Assembly: GCA_002440265.1 (NCBI GenBank)
Contig: DJSG01000015.1
Coordinates: 425 to 39,464 of the forward strand
Direction: 5' to 3'
Origin: Bacteroidales bacterium UBA6340
Lineage (GTDB): Bacteria > Bacteroidota > Bacteroidia > Bacteroidales > Paludibacteraceae
Length of the DNA stretch: 39,040 nucleotides
The notes beneath the pieces are model-generated. The model was not told the origin of the DNA. It did not search any database and worked only from the letters and a program-made list of their open reading frames with translations. Positions 32,516-39,040 of this stretch are shown piece by piece. Made by a program: the position numbers and the translations under genes. How positions within the stretch are numbered: the stretch's first letter is position 1; each line of letters begins with the position of its first letter.

Positions 32516-32545
32516 TTTGCGCCGCAAACGCAAATCTTTCAGCCC

Positions 32546-32554
32546 GCAAAGGTA
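32546..32554 (-). promoter_or_regulatory. -7 element of the TPR/ribH transcript
   Basis: Minus strand TACCTTTGC, a consensus Bacteroidetes -7 box, 89 bases upstream of the TPR start codon. The -33 element is not clear. Confidence 0.55.
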
Positions 32555-32598
32555 CTACTTTTTCCAAACATACACAAATGAACTATATTTTTTTCCAA

Positions 32599-32642
32599 AG
32601 GGTACCCGTATTGTGTTATGATTGTGTTATGATGTGCCACGC
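32599..32642. repeat. 11-bp period array (attgtgttatg type)
   Basis: Two identical units attgtgttatg (32610-32620 and 32621-32631), followed by the weaker atgtgccacgc. Confidence 0.65.
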
Positions 32643-32689
32643 TTTTTTGTATTATACCATCTTAACAATTATAGCATTTTTATCATTGC

Positions 32690-32733
32690 AGTCACTCGAC
32701 ATTCACTCGGAGTTCTCTCGGTATTCTCTCGGG
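32690..32733. repeat. 11-bp period array (ctctcgg type)
   Basis: Units agtcactcgac, attcactcgga, gttctctcggt, attctctcggg. The last two are identical to 13800-13821 and 19337-19358. Confidence 0.8.
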
Positions 32734-32895
32734 GAATGGCAGGTATTTACAAGTATTTATCATTATACTTTTCTGACGGGTTGCAGAGTATGCTGCGGCA
32801 GGGCAATTGCAAAATAATATGCCGATATTGTGTAATCGCGAGATTTTATGTGATTTTGTCCCGAAATGTTCCTCATACATTAGAGAACAAAAGCA

Positions 32896-33503
32896 ATGCG
32901 GTTCTCACAGGGTAACCTGCAGTGCTACTACGATTACCCGAGGGTATGGTTCTTTGCTGACAAACAGACCGACTTCATCGGTCAGTTGGCAGTGAACGAC
33001 ACGATAGACCTCTTCGACCGGAGCGGCAAAGGTGTCTCCAGCGAACCCAAATACGGTGCGGACTTCAACGGTGCCACACAGTATTACGACGGTGATTTCG
33101 TGGACTGGGGCAACAATATCATCAATGGTTCTCCCGCCGGCACATGGCAACGCTGAGCAGCGCGGAGAGTGTAGGACTGTATCATTCTGCCACGACCATT
33201 CCCGCCACGAGTGAGGACTCACAGACGGACAACACCATATCCCAGACGTATACTATGGCGTTCCAAGAGGGCGACGAATCCTCCTACAGCTTCGCCCCGC
33301 AAGCACAGTTCGACTTGCATATCGGTATGGCAGTTCGCCTTATCCGCCCTTGCGACCCCGATGCGGAGACGGGGATTACTGTTGCCGCTACGGACATCCT
33401 TCCGACATCTGCAGTCCGCAAAGTATTGCGCAACGGGCAAGTGCTGATTGAGCGCGGCGGCAAGACCTATACCCTTATGTGCGATGAGGTGAAGATGAGG
33501 TGA
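32896..33503 (+). pseudogene. decayed secreted-protein gene (FSxGNLQ type) with frameshift
   Basis: Two overlapping frames make one broken gene. The first (32896-33156) reads RFSQGNLQCYYDYPRVWFFA and ends GTWQR-stop. The second (33144-33503) takes up the sequence as TLSSAES. Intact Bacteroidales relatives I recall read roughly FSxGNLQ ... GTWRTLSxxEW ... VRLVR, so a one-base loss near 33140-33150 explains the break. No signal peptide remains, and most of the middle appears deleted. The end still has MAVRLIRPCDPD and the tail RKVLRNGQVLIERGGKTYTL. Family naming (secreted, Fibrobacter-paralogous-domain-like) is from memory and uncertain. I see no convincing promoter immediately before it. Confidence 0.6.
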
Positions 33504-33635
33504 AATGGTGATGCACATAGCGTAATCATAGTGGCATGTACAGAGAAACACAGTGCGGATAGGTGGGTGAAAATCGTCAAAAAAGTACGAAATTCGCCCA
33601 TGTATCCGACAGAATCGGACTACAAACGGGCTCTA

Positions 33636-33667
33636 TTTGTGTATGTTAGAAATAACTCGTACCTTTG
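33636..33667 (+). promoter_or_regulatory. promoter in front of a truncated secreted-protein gene
   Basis: TTTG at 33636-33639, 20 bases, TACCTTTG at 33660-33667, 25 bases before ATG 33693. It is a perfect consensus, yet serves only a broken gene. Confidence 0.75.
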
Positions 33668-33692
33668 TAACCTAATCAACCAATAACAAAAT

Positions 33693-33940
33693 ATGACCAT
33701 CAACCAAATTCAACGTATTATGAACAAATCCTTACCCACATTGACACTTGCTGCCATAACTCTCACGGGTGTAACCTTGCAGGCAAGCGCACAAGCCCCG
33801 GCATAGAGTATTAGGATAGTATCCGTGTCCGCTGCAAAGGGCACAAAACAGCAAAATGTGTCCGTTGCAAAGGACAAGTGCTTATCCTCCGCAACGGTAT
33901 TTACTACGATATTCACAACAGGATAGAGAATGGAGAATAA
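33693..33940 (+). pseudogene. remnant of a small secreted protein: signal peptide plus C-terminal tail
   Basis: ATG 33693 opens a 37-residue frame that is essentially only a signal peptide (MNKSLPTLTLAAITLTGVTL then QASAQAPA) and stops at 33804-33806. Immediately after, another frame (33815-33940) reads DSIRVRCKGHKTAKCVRCKG, then QVLILRNGIYYDIHNRIENG. Its end resembles the KVxRNGxVLI tails of the other surface proteins here. A frameshift and a stop codon separate the parts, and any mature domain is missing. It could instead be a real short secreted peptide, but the tail suggests decay by internal deletion. Confidence 0.6.
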
Positions 33941-34274
33941 TAGGAAATTGTTTATTTAGAAGAACAATTTTGTGGGATTTTTGTTTATAAAAAAACAGTT
34001 GTACATTTCAGCATATTCACGCAGGTATCCGGAGGAGGGTAATATCTATATTTGCCAAACAGAGAATACGAAATGAATATTTTTAGCAAAAACGAGAAAA
34101 TAAATTTGGATTTTCTTCGATTTTGTATTATCTTTGCAGTCGAAATTGGGTGGTTTGCAGTTGTGACCACTGCGCAACATATAATCAACGTATAACTAAC
34201 ATAACAGAATCATTTTATATGACAGAAACACAATCACCGAATAGGAACGAGAATACAATAAAAAACAAAACTTT
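33941..34274. other. 334-base leader and promoter region of the last gene
   Basis: A/T-rich. It contains the promoter at 34105-34136, a possible second -7 box (TATATTTG near 34050) without a clear -33 partner, and a 19-codon upstream frame. Confidence 0.55.
34105..34136 (+). promoter_or_regulatory. promoter of the C-terminal-window giant gene
   Basis: TTTG at 34105-34108, 20 bases, TATCTTTG at 34129-34136. The leader to the start codon at 34275 is about 130 bases. Confidence 0.7.
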
Positions 34275-34278
34275 ATGA
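34219..34278 (+). CDS. possible 19-aa upstream open reading frame
   Basis: ATG at 34219 encodes MTETQSPNRNENTIKNKTL and stops with TGA at 34276-34278, overlapping the next ATG as ATGA. It may couple translation of the giant gene or may be chance in an A-rich leader. The peptide has no known family. Confidence 0.35.
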   Translation: MTETQSPNRNENTIKNKTL

Positions 34279-37200
34279 CCAAGAAATTACAGTTATTATT
34301 GCTACTTGCCGCCATGTTTGGCGGCATGAGTGCGTATGCGGCGCCCGGCGGCACATGGACGACTATCGAACACATCGCCTATCCGACGCCGCAGAACGTA
34401 AGGGCGGAACTTGACGGTTCGAAAGTAAAACTCTCGTGGGATGGCGTGCAGTGGCCTGCCGACGGTTTCCCCGAAGAGATTGACGGCAAGACGGTGCCTA
34501 CCAACTTCACCTACAGCATCGAGTGCCGAGTGAAGACCACCGGCACGGGCACTTGGAGCGAATGGTGGATGCGGACAACACGCGGACGGTTGGACAACAA
34601 CGGAGCATTCGTCAGCCACTGGGACATCGAGGACGAAGTCGAGTCAGGCAAGACCTACCAGTACCGTATTCAATGCTACAGTTATATCGAGCCGGAGAAC
34701 CCATGGGAACTCACGAACCCCACACGCGACGGCTACTTTAGCGAGTACTCTGATACCGTGACGGCACACAAGACCCTCGACAAACTGGCAATCACAGAAG
34801 CAACCACATCCCATCCTCTGAATGGATACACCTCCATCAGTGTCAAGTACACCTACACCTCCTCGCGCGAGGCAGAGGGTGAGAAGCCGCTTTATTTCAC
34901 TTTCAAGGCGATTGAAATCCCTTACCCTGCGCCCGGCACTACCCCCGAATCCCCTGCCGCAGGAGGAAAACCCTACGCACGGAGAGACGGCACTCCCCTT
35001 ACGGTGCAGTCGCTCACGCTGACACCGCCCAATACGACCAAGTCGAAAAAGATTGATGCGGGCAATTTCGCTCTGACCTCTTCCGCTGATGCGGGAACCA
35101 TCACGTGGGACGCATATCAGGATTTGAAGAATTACAGCCACGATGACGTAACCATCTGGATACAAGGCTGGGCAAAATCCGAGACCGAGGGCGGCGAACC
35201 GCGTCTCGTAGTGGACGAAGCCATCGGGAAAGTAGCCATTGACACGCGTCCTTGTACTGCAAAACCGGGTACAGATGCCAGCGGCAACCCCGCAGTCATA
35301 CTCACGTGGCCGAAAGAACCAACCGCTGCAACGTATAAGATTATTCGTGGAATCAATAATGTCAATAATACGTATGCAACCATTGCCGACAATGTCGCCG
35401 ATACGATATTTGTGGACACGGATGTTCAGCCCGCTGTCCGCTATGCCTACCAAGTGATAGCCAAAGATTCTACCGGCAAAGAGTTTGTCGCAAGCAGCCC
35501 GTTCTATGGCTACAGCCAATTGGATTCGCTCTCTATAGCAGGTATTCAGCCGCAGTCGCCGTGGAACGGCAAGTTGGACATCTTCGCCAAGTACAAGACG
35601 GCACGCGATGACTGGACATGGGACGGCACACCCTATTTCAAGTTGACCGCCAAAGCGGGAGACAAGGTGTTGGACGTAAAGACGCTTTCCATGATAGTTT
35701 TCCTGCCAAGCGACACGACATCATGGTCGCTTAATCCGAACCGTTTCAAGTTTGAAGATGGTGTCTCGGATTGCCGTCTCGTATGGGACGCAGGTACCGA
35801 CATTGGTGCGCAGTACCTTGACCAACTCACCCTGACCATCGAGTGTGCAAGTGTTGAACCTGACCGCACGGATGTCCCTGCAAAGGCATGGACGGGCGGC
35901 ACGGCATCGTACACTATCGGGCATTTCGACACCCGCAGCCCACGCGTGGTGAATCTTGCGGCAGGGACACCGGTATATGCCGACCTCGTTTGGTTTGATG
36001 GTGCGACAAAAGCCGATGTCTTCTGCAACGGCACAAAGGTCTTTGAACTGCCGGATGAGGCGGGCAACACGCGCGGCAGCATTACTTTGGGCAAGAACGA
36101 ACTGAACATCTGGGGCGAGAACGAACTGAAACTTGTTCCCGACAAGGGCGAACCGTGGACGGGTGTCATCAAATATCCCGACTTCGACTTCTCGATATCG
36201 AAGGGCGTAAAGAGCGGCATCAAACTTATGTGGTGGAGCCTCATCGACCAGAATGCCGTGAGCGGCTACCAGATACAGCGGCGCATAATGGGTTCGACGG
36301 ATGCCTTCGAGGCAGTCCAAACCGTGGGACCTGACGTGATGACTTACACCGACAAGACGGCGGAAGAGGCTACTATCTATGAATATACGGTTGTGCCGCT
36401 GAACTCCGACGGCGAACCCATCGGTCCTGTTCCGTCGCCCCGGAGCGGCGGCTACCGCACGCTTGAGAAGATAGAGTTTGTGCAGGCACGCCAGTTCTAT
36501 CCGTGGAGCACGCGAGTTGCTATTGACATCTACTACAAGAGCGCACGCCAATCGTCCACCGACGGCGAAGTAACTTACGCCCTCAAAGCCAAGATGGCGG
36601 ATGGTACGGAGATACCTATTAAGAGAGAGAATCTAACCCTTGAGACGGTGGACGGGCTGCACCTCCTTCCTAACGACATCCCGTTAGGCTCAAAAAGTTT
36701 GCCTTCGGGGGCGACGACACGTCTCTGGTGGAATGCTCCGGCAGACCTTACTGTGCCACTCTCGTCGAGTGTCATCTCGGGCATCACGCTGCAAGTAGTA
36801 CCGACCCTCGCTGAGGGTGCCCCCGCAGGAGCGAAACCCGCACCCGCAACGGTTACCTCAGCAGGCATCACGGTGGACTTGCGCACAAAGCGTACCGTAA
36901 CGCCGGGTGAGCATATACCTGTTGTATGGGAATGGTGGCGTACGGACAGTCGCGTAGAAGCGCATGACAACAACAACTTCTACGTCAAACCGGAAGGCAG
37001 CGAGACGGACGAGACTATGGTATGGCACACCCCCGAACATTCGGGCGAAGGAACGATTGAGGTACCCCTCGTAAACGATGACCTGTGGCCGAGTTTCCGT
37101 CTCGTCAAGCGCGAGATGAACACCGACGACACGGACGAGACGAATCAGATAACACTCACCAGTGAAGTCCTCTTCCAAATGCCGGTGGCTGTGCCGCAGA

Positions 37201-39040
37201 ACGTGCAGGCCACCCGCGGAAACGCTGATGCCCTCACTCTCACTTGGGACGCGGTGCCTTACGCATATAAGTATCAGATTGAAGTTACTACCGTCGATGA
37301 ACGAGGTGCAACGACGAAGAGGACGCAGCATGTCTTCGACGGCACCCAATACATCGACCAAAATGCCCCTGCGTTGGGTATTGTAGGCTATAAGGTGCAG
37401 GCGTGCTTCCCGAATTATGTAACGAGCGACATGTCAGAGCAGGTTGTCGGCTGGAAGGCTATCGACCAAGTGGAACTGAAAGGTGTCTCCACACGCCGCC
37501 CGTGGAACGGCACGGTGGATATAGACCTCACCTACAAGACGATGCGCAACCGATTTGCAAAACTGACAGGCACCAACCTGCCCGACAGGCAAGTCTCCAT
37601 CACGGCAAAGACTAAAAATGGAGAAGAGTTGCTCGTCAGCACACTTGTAAAAGAGACATTGAATGATAAGAGAATCCAACGCGAAAAGGTGGACGGACGC
37701 TCTCCGTTTGTCCTCGGGAATGCCGACCGTATCACATGGGACGCACCGGCGGATGCACGGGGAATGTATAAGCCTAATTCCGTGATAACTGTCACGCTAC
37801 AGGGCGACGAGTATGGCGAAGAAATCAAGTTCGAGCGCACTTTCGACTTGGATACACGTATAGGAGTCATCGAAGTATCGTCTTCCGAGGTGGATAGTAT
37901 TTCTATTCCATGGTCCACACGCTGGGCAAAACTGGAAGCAACACAACTCGGCTTCGGCGAAAACGATGCTTGGTGGAAATTGACGGCAGTGATGACAGAC
38001 ATTACTGATAACAATAATAATGTCGAGTTGTTGAACAGCAATCAAGACCTTGGCGGCGAAGGCGTTAGCAAATGGATACCGAAGAAGTGGGGTATGAACA
38101 CTATCACGCTGATACTCCACCCTGTCAGTGGCAGCAGCGAACAAATGGAGTACGCTGCAACCTTCAATGTAGTACCCGACTTCACGTTCACCGCCACACA
38201 AGGCAGCAACCGCGACAGCATCATCTTGGAGTGGAACCGGCAAGGAGGCATACACACCTATTCTATCCGTCGCCGTGCGGCACACACCAACGATGCCTTT
38301 ACGGAGGTGGCTATCTGCACCGACACCACCCGTTGGGCGGACACATCCTTCGAGACCATAGTGGGCGAGTTCGAGTACACCATCATGCCGCTGAACACTG
38401 ACGGCACGGACGCATGGACGCAGTTCACCCCCGTAGTGGGCTACCGCGCACTGGATATAGCCCGCCCCGTTACCATTGTTCCTGCCGAGAACGGCACCGT
38501 AACTGCCGACAAAGAGACGGCTAAATACGGCGAGACGGTAACGCTGACTATTACTCCTGCCATAGGCTACGAGTTCGACCGGCTGACTGTGCTGGATGGT
38601 GAGATGCCTATCAACACTATGCAGATTGCCGAGTACGAGGGGGCTTACACCTTCACGATGCCTGCCGGCGATGTGAAAGTGCAAGCAACGTTCAAGGCAA
38701 TAGACTACGACATTACCCTTGTGCCTTCGGTAAGCGGAAACGTAACTGCCGACAAGCAGACGGCGCACGTGGGCGAGACCGTAACGCTGACCGTAACACC
38801 CGACAATGGCTACGAGTTGGACGAAATCCATGTGATGTTCGGCGAGACGCAACTGACCACGGTTTCGGAGGGCGAAGGCATTCATACCTTCACTATGCCC
38901 GCAGGCAATGTGGTCATATCCGTTCTGTTCAAGGAAGCCACCGGCACGGATATCATTGCTCCCGATGCAGTGAAGGCTACCACACGCAAGGTCATCCGCA
39001 ATGGTATTGTCTATATCCTCCGTGGCGACAAGACCTACAC
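34275..39040 (+). CDS. giant secreted fibronectin III/InlB-repeat protein, 3' end outside window
   Basis: The frame is open from ATG 34275 to the window end, giving at least 1588 residues. Signal peptide MTKKLQLLLLLAAMFGGMSA then YAAPGG. The body is a chain of fibronectin III-like modules: TPQNVRAELDGSKVKLSWDG near residue 38, PAVILTWPKEPTAATYKIIR near 340, KLMWWSLIDQNAVSGYQIQR near 650, VPQNVQATRGNADALTLTWD near 970 and SIILEWNRQGGIHTYSIRRR near 1310. They alternate with repeated modules having W-x-G/T-R-x-x-I/V-D (RRPWNGTVDIDLTYK, QSPWNGKLDIFAKYK). Two InlB-type repeats end it (GTVTADKETAKYGETVTLTI and GNVTADKQTAHVGETVTLTV). The sequence ends in TTRKVIRNGIVYILRGDKTY, the same tail as other surface proteins here, so only a few codons are probably missing. 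An adhesin or scaffold role is inferred. Confidence 0.88.
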   Translation, partial: MTKKLQLLLLLAAMFGGMSAYAAPGGTWTTIEHIAYPTPQNVRAELDGSKVKLSWDGVQWPADGFPEEIDGKTVPTNFTYSIECRVKTTGTGTWSEWWMRTTRGRLDNNGAFVSHWDIEDEVESGKTYQYRIQCYSYIEPENPWELTNPTRDGYFSEYSDTVTAHKTLDKLAITEATTSHPLNGYTSISVKYTYTSSREAEGEKPLYFTFKAIEIPYPAPGTTPESPAAGGKPYARRDGTPLTVQSLTLTPPNTTKSKKIDAGNFALTSSADAGTITWDAYQDLKNYSHDDVTIWIQGWAKSETEGGEPRLVVDEAIGKVAIDTRPCTAKPGTDASGNPAVILTWPKEPTAATYKIIRGINNVNNTYATIADNVADTIFVDTDVQPAVRYAYQVIAKDSTGKEFVASSPFYGYSQLDSLSIAGIQPQSPWNGKLDIFAKYKTARDDWTWDGTPYFKLTAKAGDKVLDVKTLSMIVFLPSDTTSWSLNPNRFKFEDGVSDCRLVWDAGTDIGAQYLDQLTLTIECASVEPDRTDVPAKAWTGGTASYTIGHFDTRSPRVVNLAAGTPVYADLVWFDGATKADVFCNGTKVFELPDEAGNTRGSITLGKNELNIWGENELKLVPDKGEPWTGVIKYPDFDFSISKGVKSGIKLMWWSLIDQNAVSGYQIQRRIMGSTDAFEAVQTVGPDVMTYTDKTAEEATIYEYTVVPLNSDGEPIGPVPSPRSGGYRTLEKIEFVQARQFYPWSTRVAIDIYYKSARQSSTDGEVTYALKAKMADGTEIPIKRENLTLETVDGLHLLPNDIPLGSKSLPSGATTRLWWNAPADLTVPLSSSVISGITLQVVPTLAEGAPAGAKPAPATVTSAGITVDLRTKRTVTPGEHIPVVWEWWRTDSRVEAHDNNNFYVKPEGSETDETMVWHTPEHSGEGTIEVPLVNDDLWPSFRLVKREMNTDDTDETNQITLTSEVLFQMPVAVPQNVQATRGNADALTLTWDAVPYAYKYQIEVTTVDERGATTKRTQHVFDGTQYIDQNAPALGIVGYKVQACFPNYVTSDMSEQVVGWKAIDQVELKGVSTRRPWNGTVDIDLTYKTMRNRFAKLTGTNLPDRQVSITAKTKNGEELLVSTLVKETLNDKRIQREKVDGRSPFVLGNADRITWDAPADARGMYKPNSVITVTLQGDEYGEEIKFERTFDLDTRIGVIEVSSSEVDSISIPWSTRWAKLEATQLGFGENDAWWKLTAVMTDITDNNNNVELLNSNQDLGGEGVSKWIPKKWGMNTITLILHPVSGSSEQMEYAATFNVVPDFTFTATQGSNRDSIILEWNRQGGIHTYSIRRRAAHTNDAFTEVAICTDTTRWADTSFETIVGEFEYTIMPLNTDGTDAWTQFTPVVGYRALDIARPVTIVPAENGTVTADKETAKYGETVTLTITPAIGYEFDRLTVLDGEMPINTMQIAEYEGAYTFTMPAGDVKVQATFKAIDYDITLVPSVSGNVTADKQTAHVGETVTLTVTPDNGYELDEIHVMFGETQLTTVSEGEGIHTFTMPAGNVVISVLFKEATGTDIIAPDAVKATTRKVIRNGIVYILRGDKTY

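Larger units (their letters stand above)
32458..32895. other. 438-base divergent intergenic region
   Basis: Between the TPR gene (minus) and the decayed surface-protein gene (plus). It holds a 7-base array, an inverted repeat at about 32514-32530 (cgtttgcg/cgcaaacg), the TPR promoter element and two 11-base arrays. Confidence 0.6.

Noticed and set aside
34643..35519. A 291-codon minus-strand frame near the last gene
   Set aside because: Antisense to the open frame from 34275, which has a signal peptide, fibronectin III modules and a family tail.

Overview
The window looks like chromosomal DNA of an uncultured or gut-type member of the Bacteroidales. The evidence is: Bacteroidetes promoters (TTTG, 20 bases, TAnnTTTG) in front of several genes; a BspA-like leucine-rich-repeat surface protein; giant secreted proteins with fibronectin III and InlB-type repeats; a C-terminus resembling a type IX secretion sorting domain; and housekeeping genes of Bacteroidales type. 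I see no tRNA, rRNA, CRISPR array, insertion sequence or phage genes. A species cannot be named from the sequence alone.

Layout. 1-3185 (+): a small unknown protein, the rRNA methyltransferase RlmB, a phosphoglycolate-phosphatase-like HAD enzyme and a FemAB/GNAT-like acyltransferase, probably one transcription unit. 3186-4568 (+): a promoter followed by about 500 bases without an intact gene, then an unknown gene with an apparent frameshift. 4602-6065 (+): a BspA-like LRR/InlB surface protein. 6311-6871 (+): a SlyD-type prolyl isomerase. 7441-13728 (+): a 1934-residue secreted multidomain protein behind a structured-looking leader, then a small protein with a PIGD/membrane-helix/basic-tail C-terminus. 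14045-15085 (+): a YhcG-type PDDEXK nuclease.

15144-32457 is almost entirely minus strand. In transcription order it holds: a TPR membrane protein and RibH; aspartokinase, a YitT-family membrane protein, a sugar-nucleotide pyrophosphorylase-like enzyme, GalE, ManA and an NtrY-like histidine kinase (tightly packed, two ATGA overlaps); then GdhA, Kbl and Tdh (glutamate and threonine metabolism), an M16 metallopeptidase and Era. 32896-39040 (+) holds two decayed surface-protein genes and the first 1588 codons of another giant secreted protein that runs off the window.

The most unusual aspect is the short-period repeats in the non-coding DNA. At least seven places carry degenerate tandem repeats with an 11-base period (about one helical turn), several share identical units, and six carry 7-base periods. 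A 14/15-base array separates kbl and tdh. A separate C-rich/G-rich hairpin family (CCCCCTC-loop-GAGGGGG) lies between genes but has also entered reading frames, adding residues to Era and forming much of the N-terminus of the HAD phosphatase. The repeats touch gene ends: one array supplies the RlmB stop codon and another lies immediately upstream of the era start codon.
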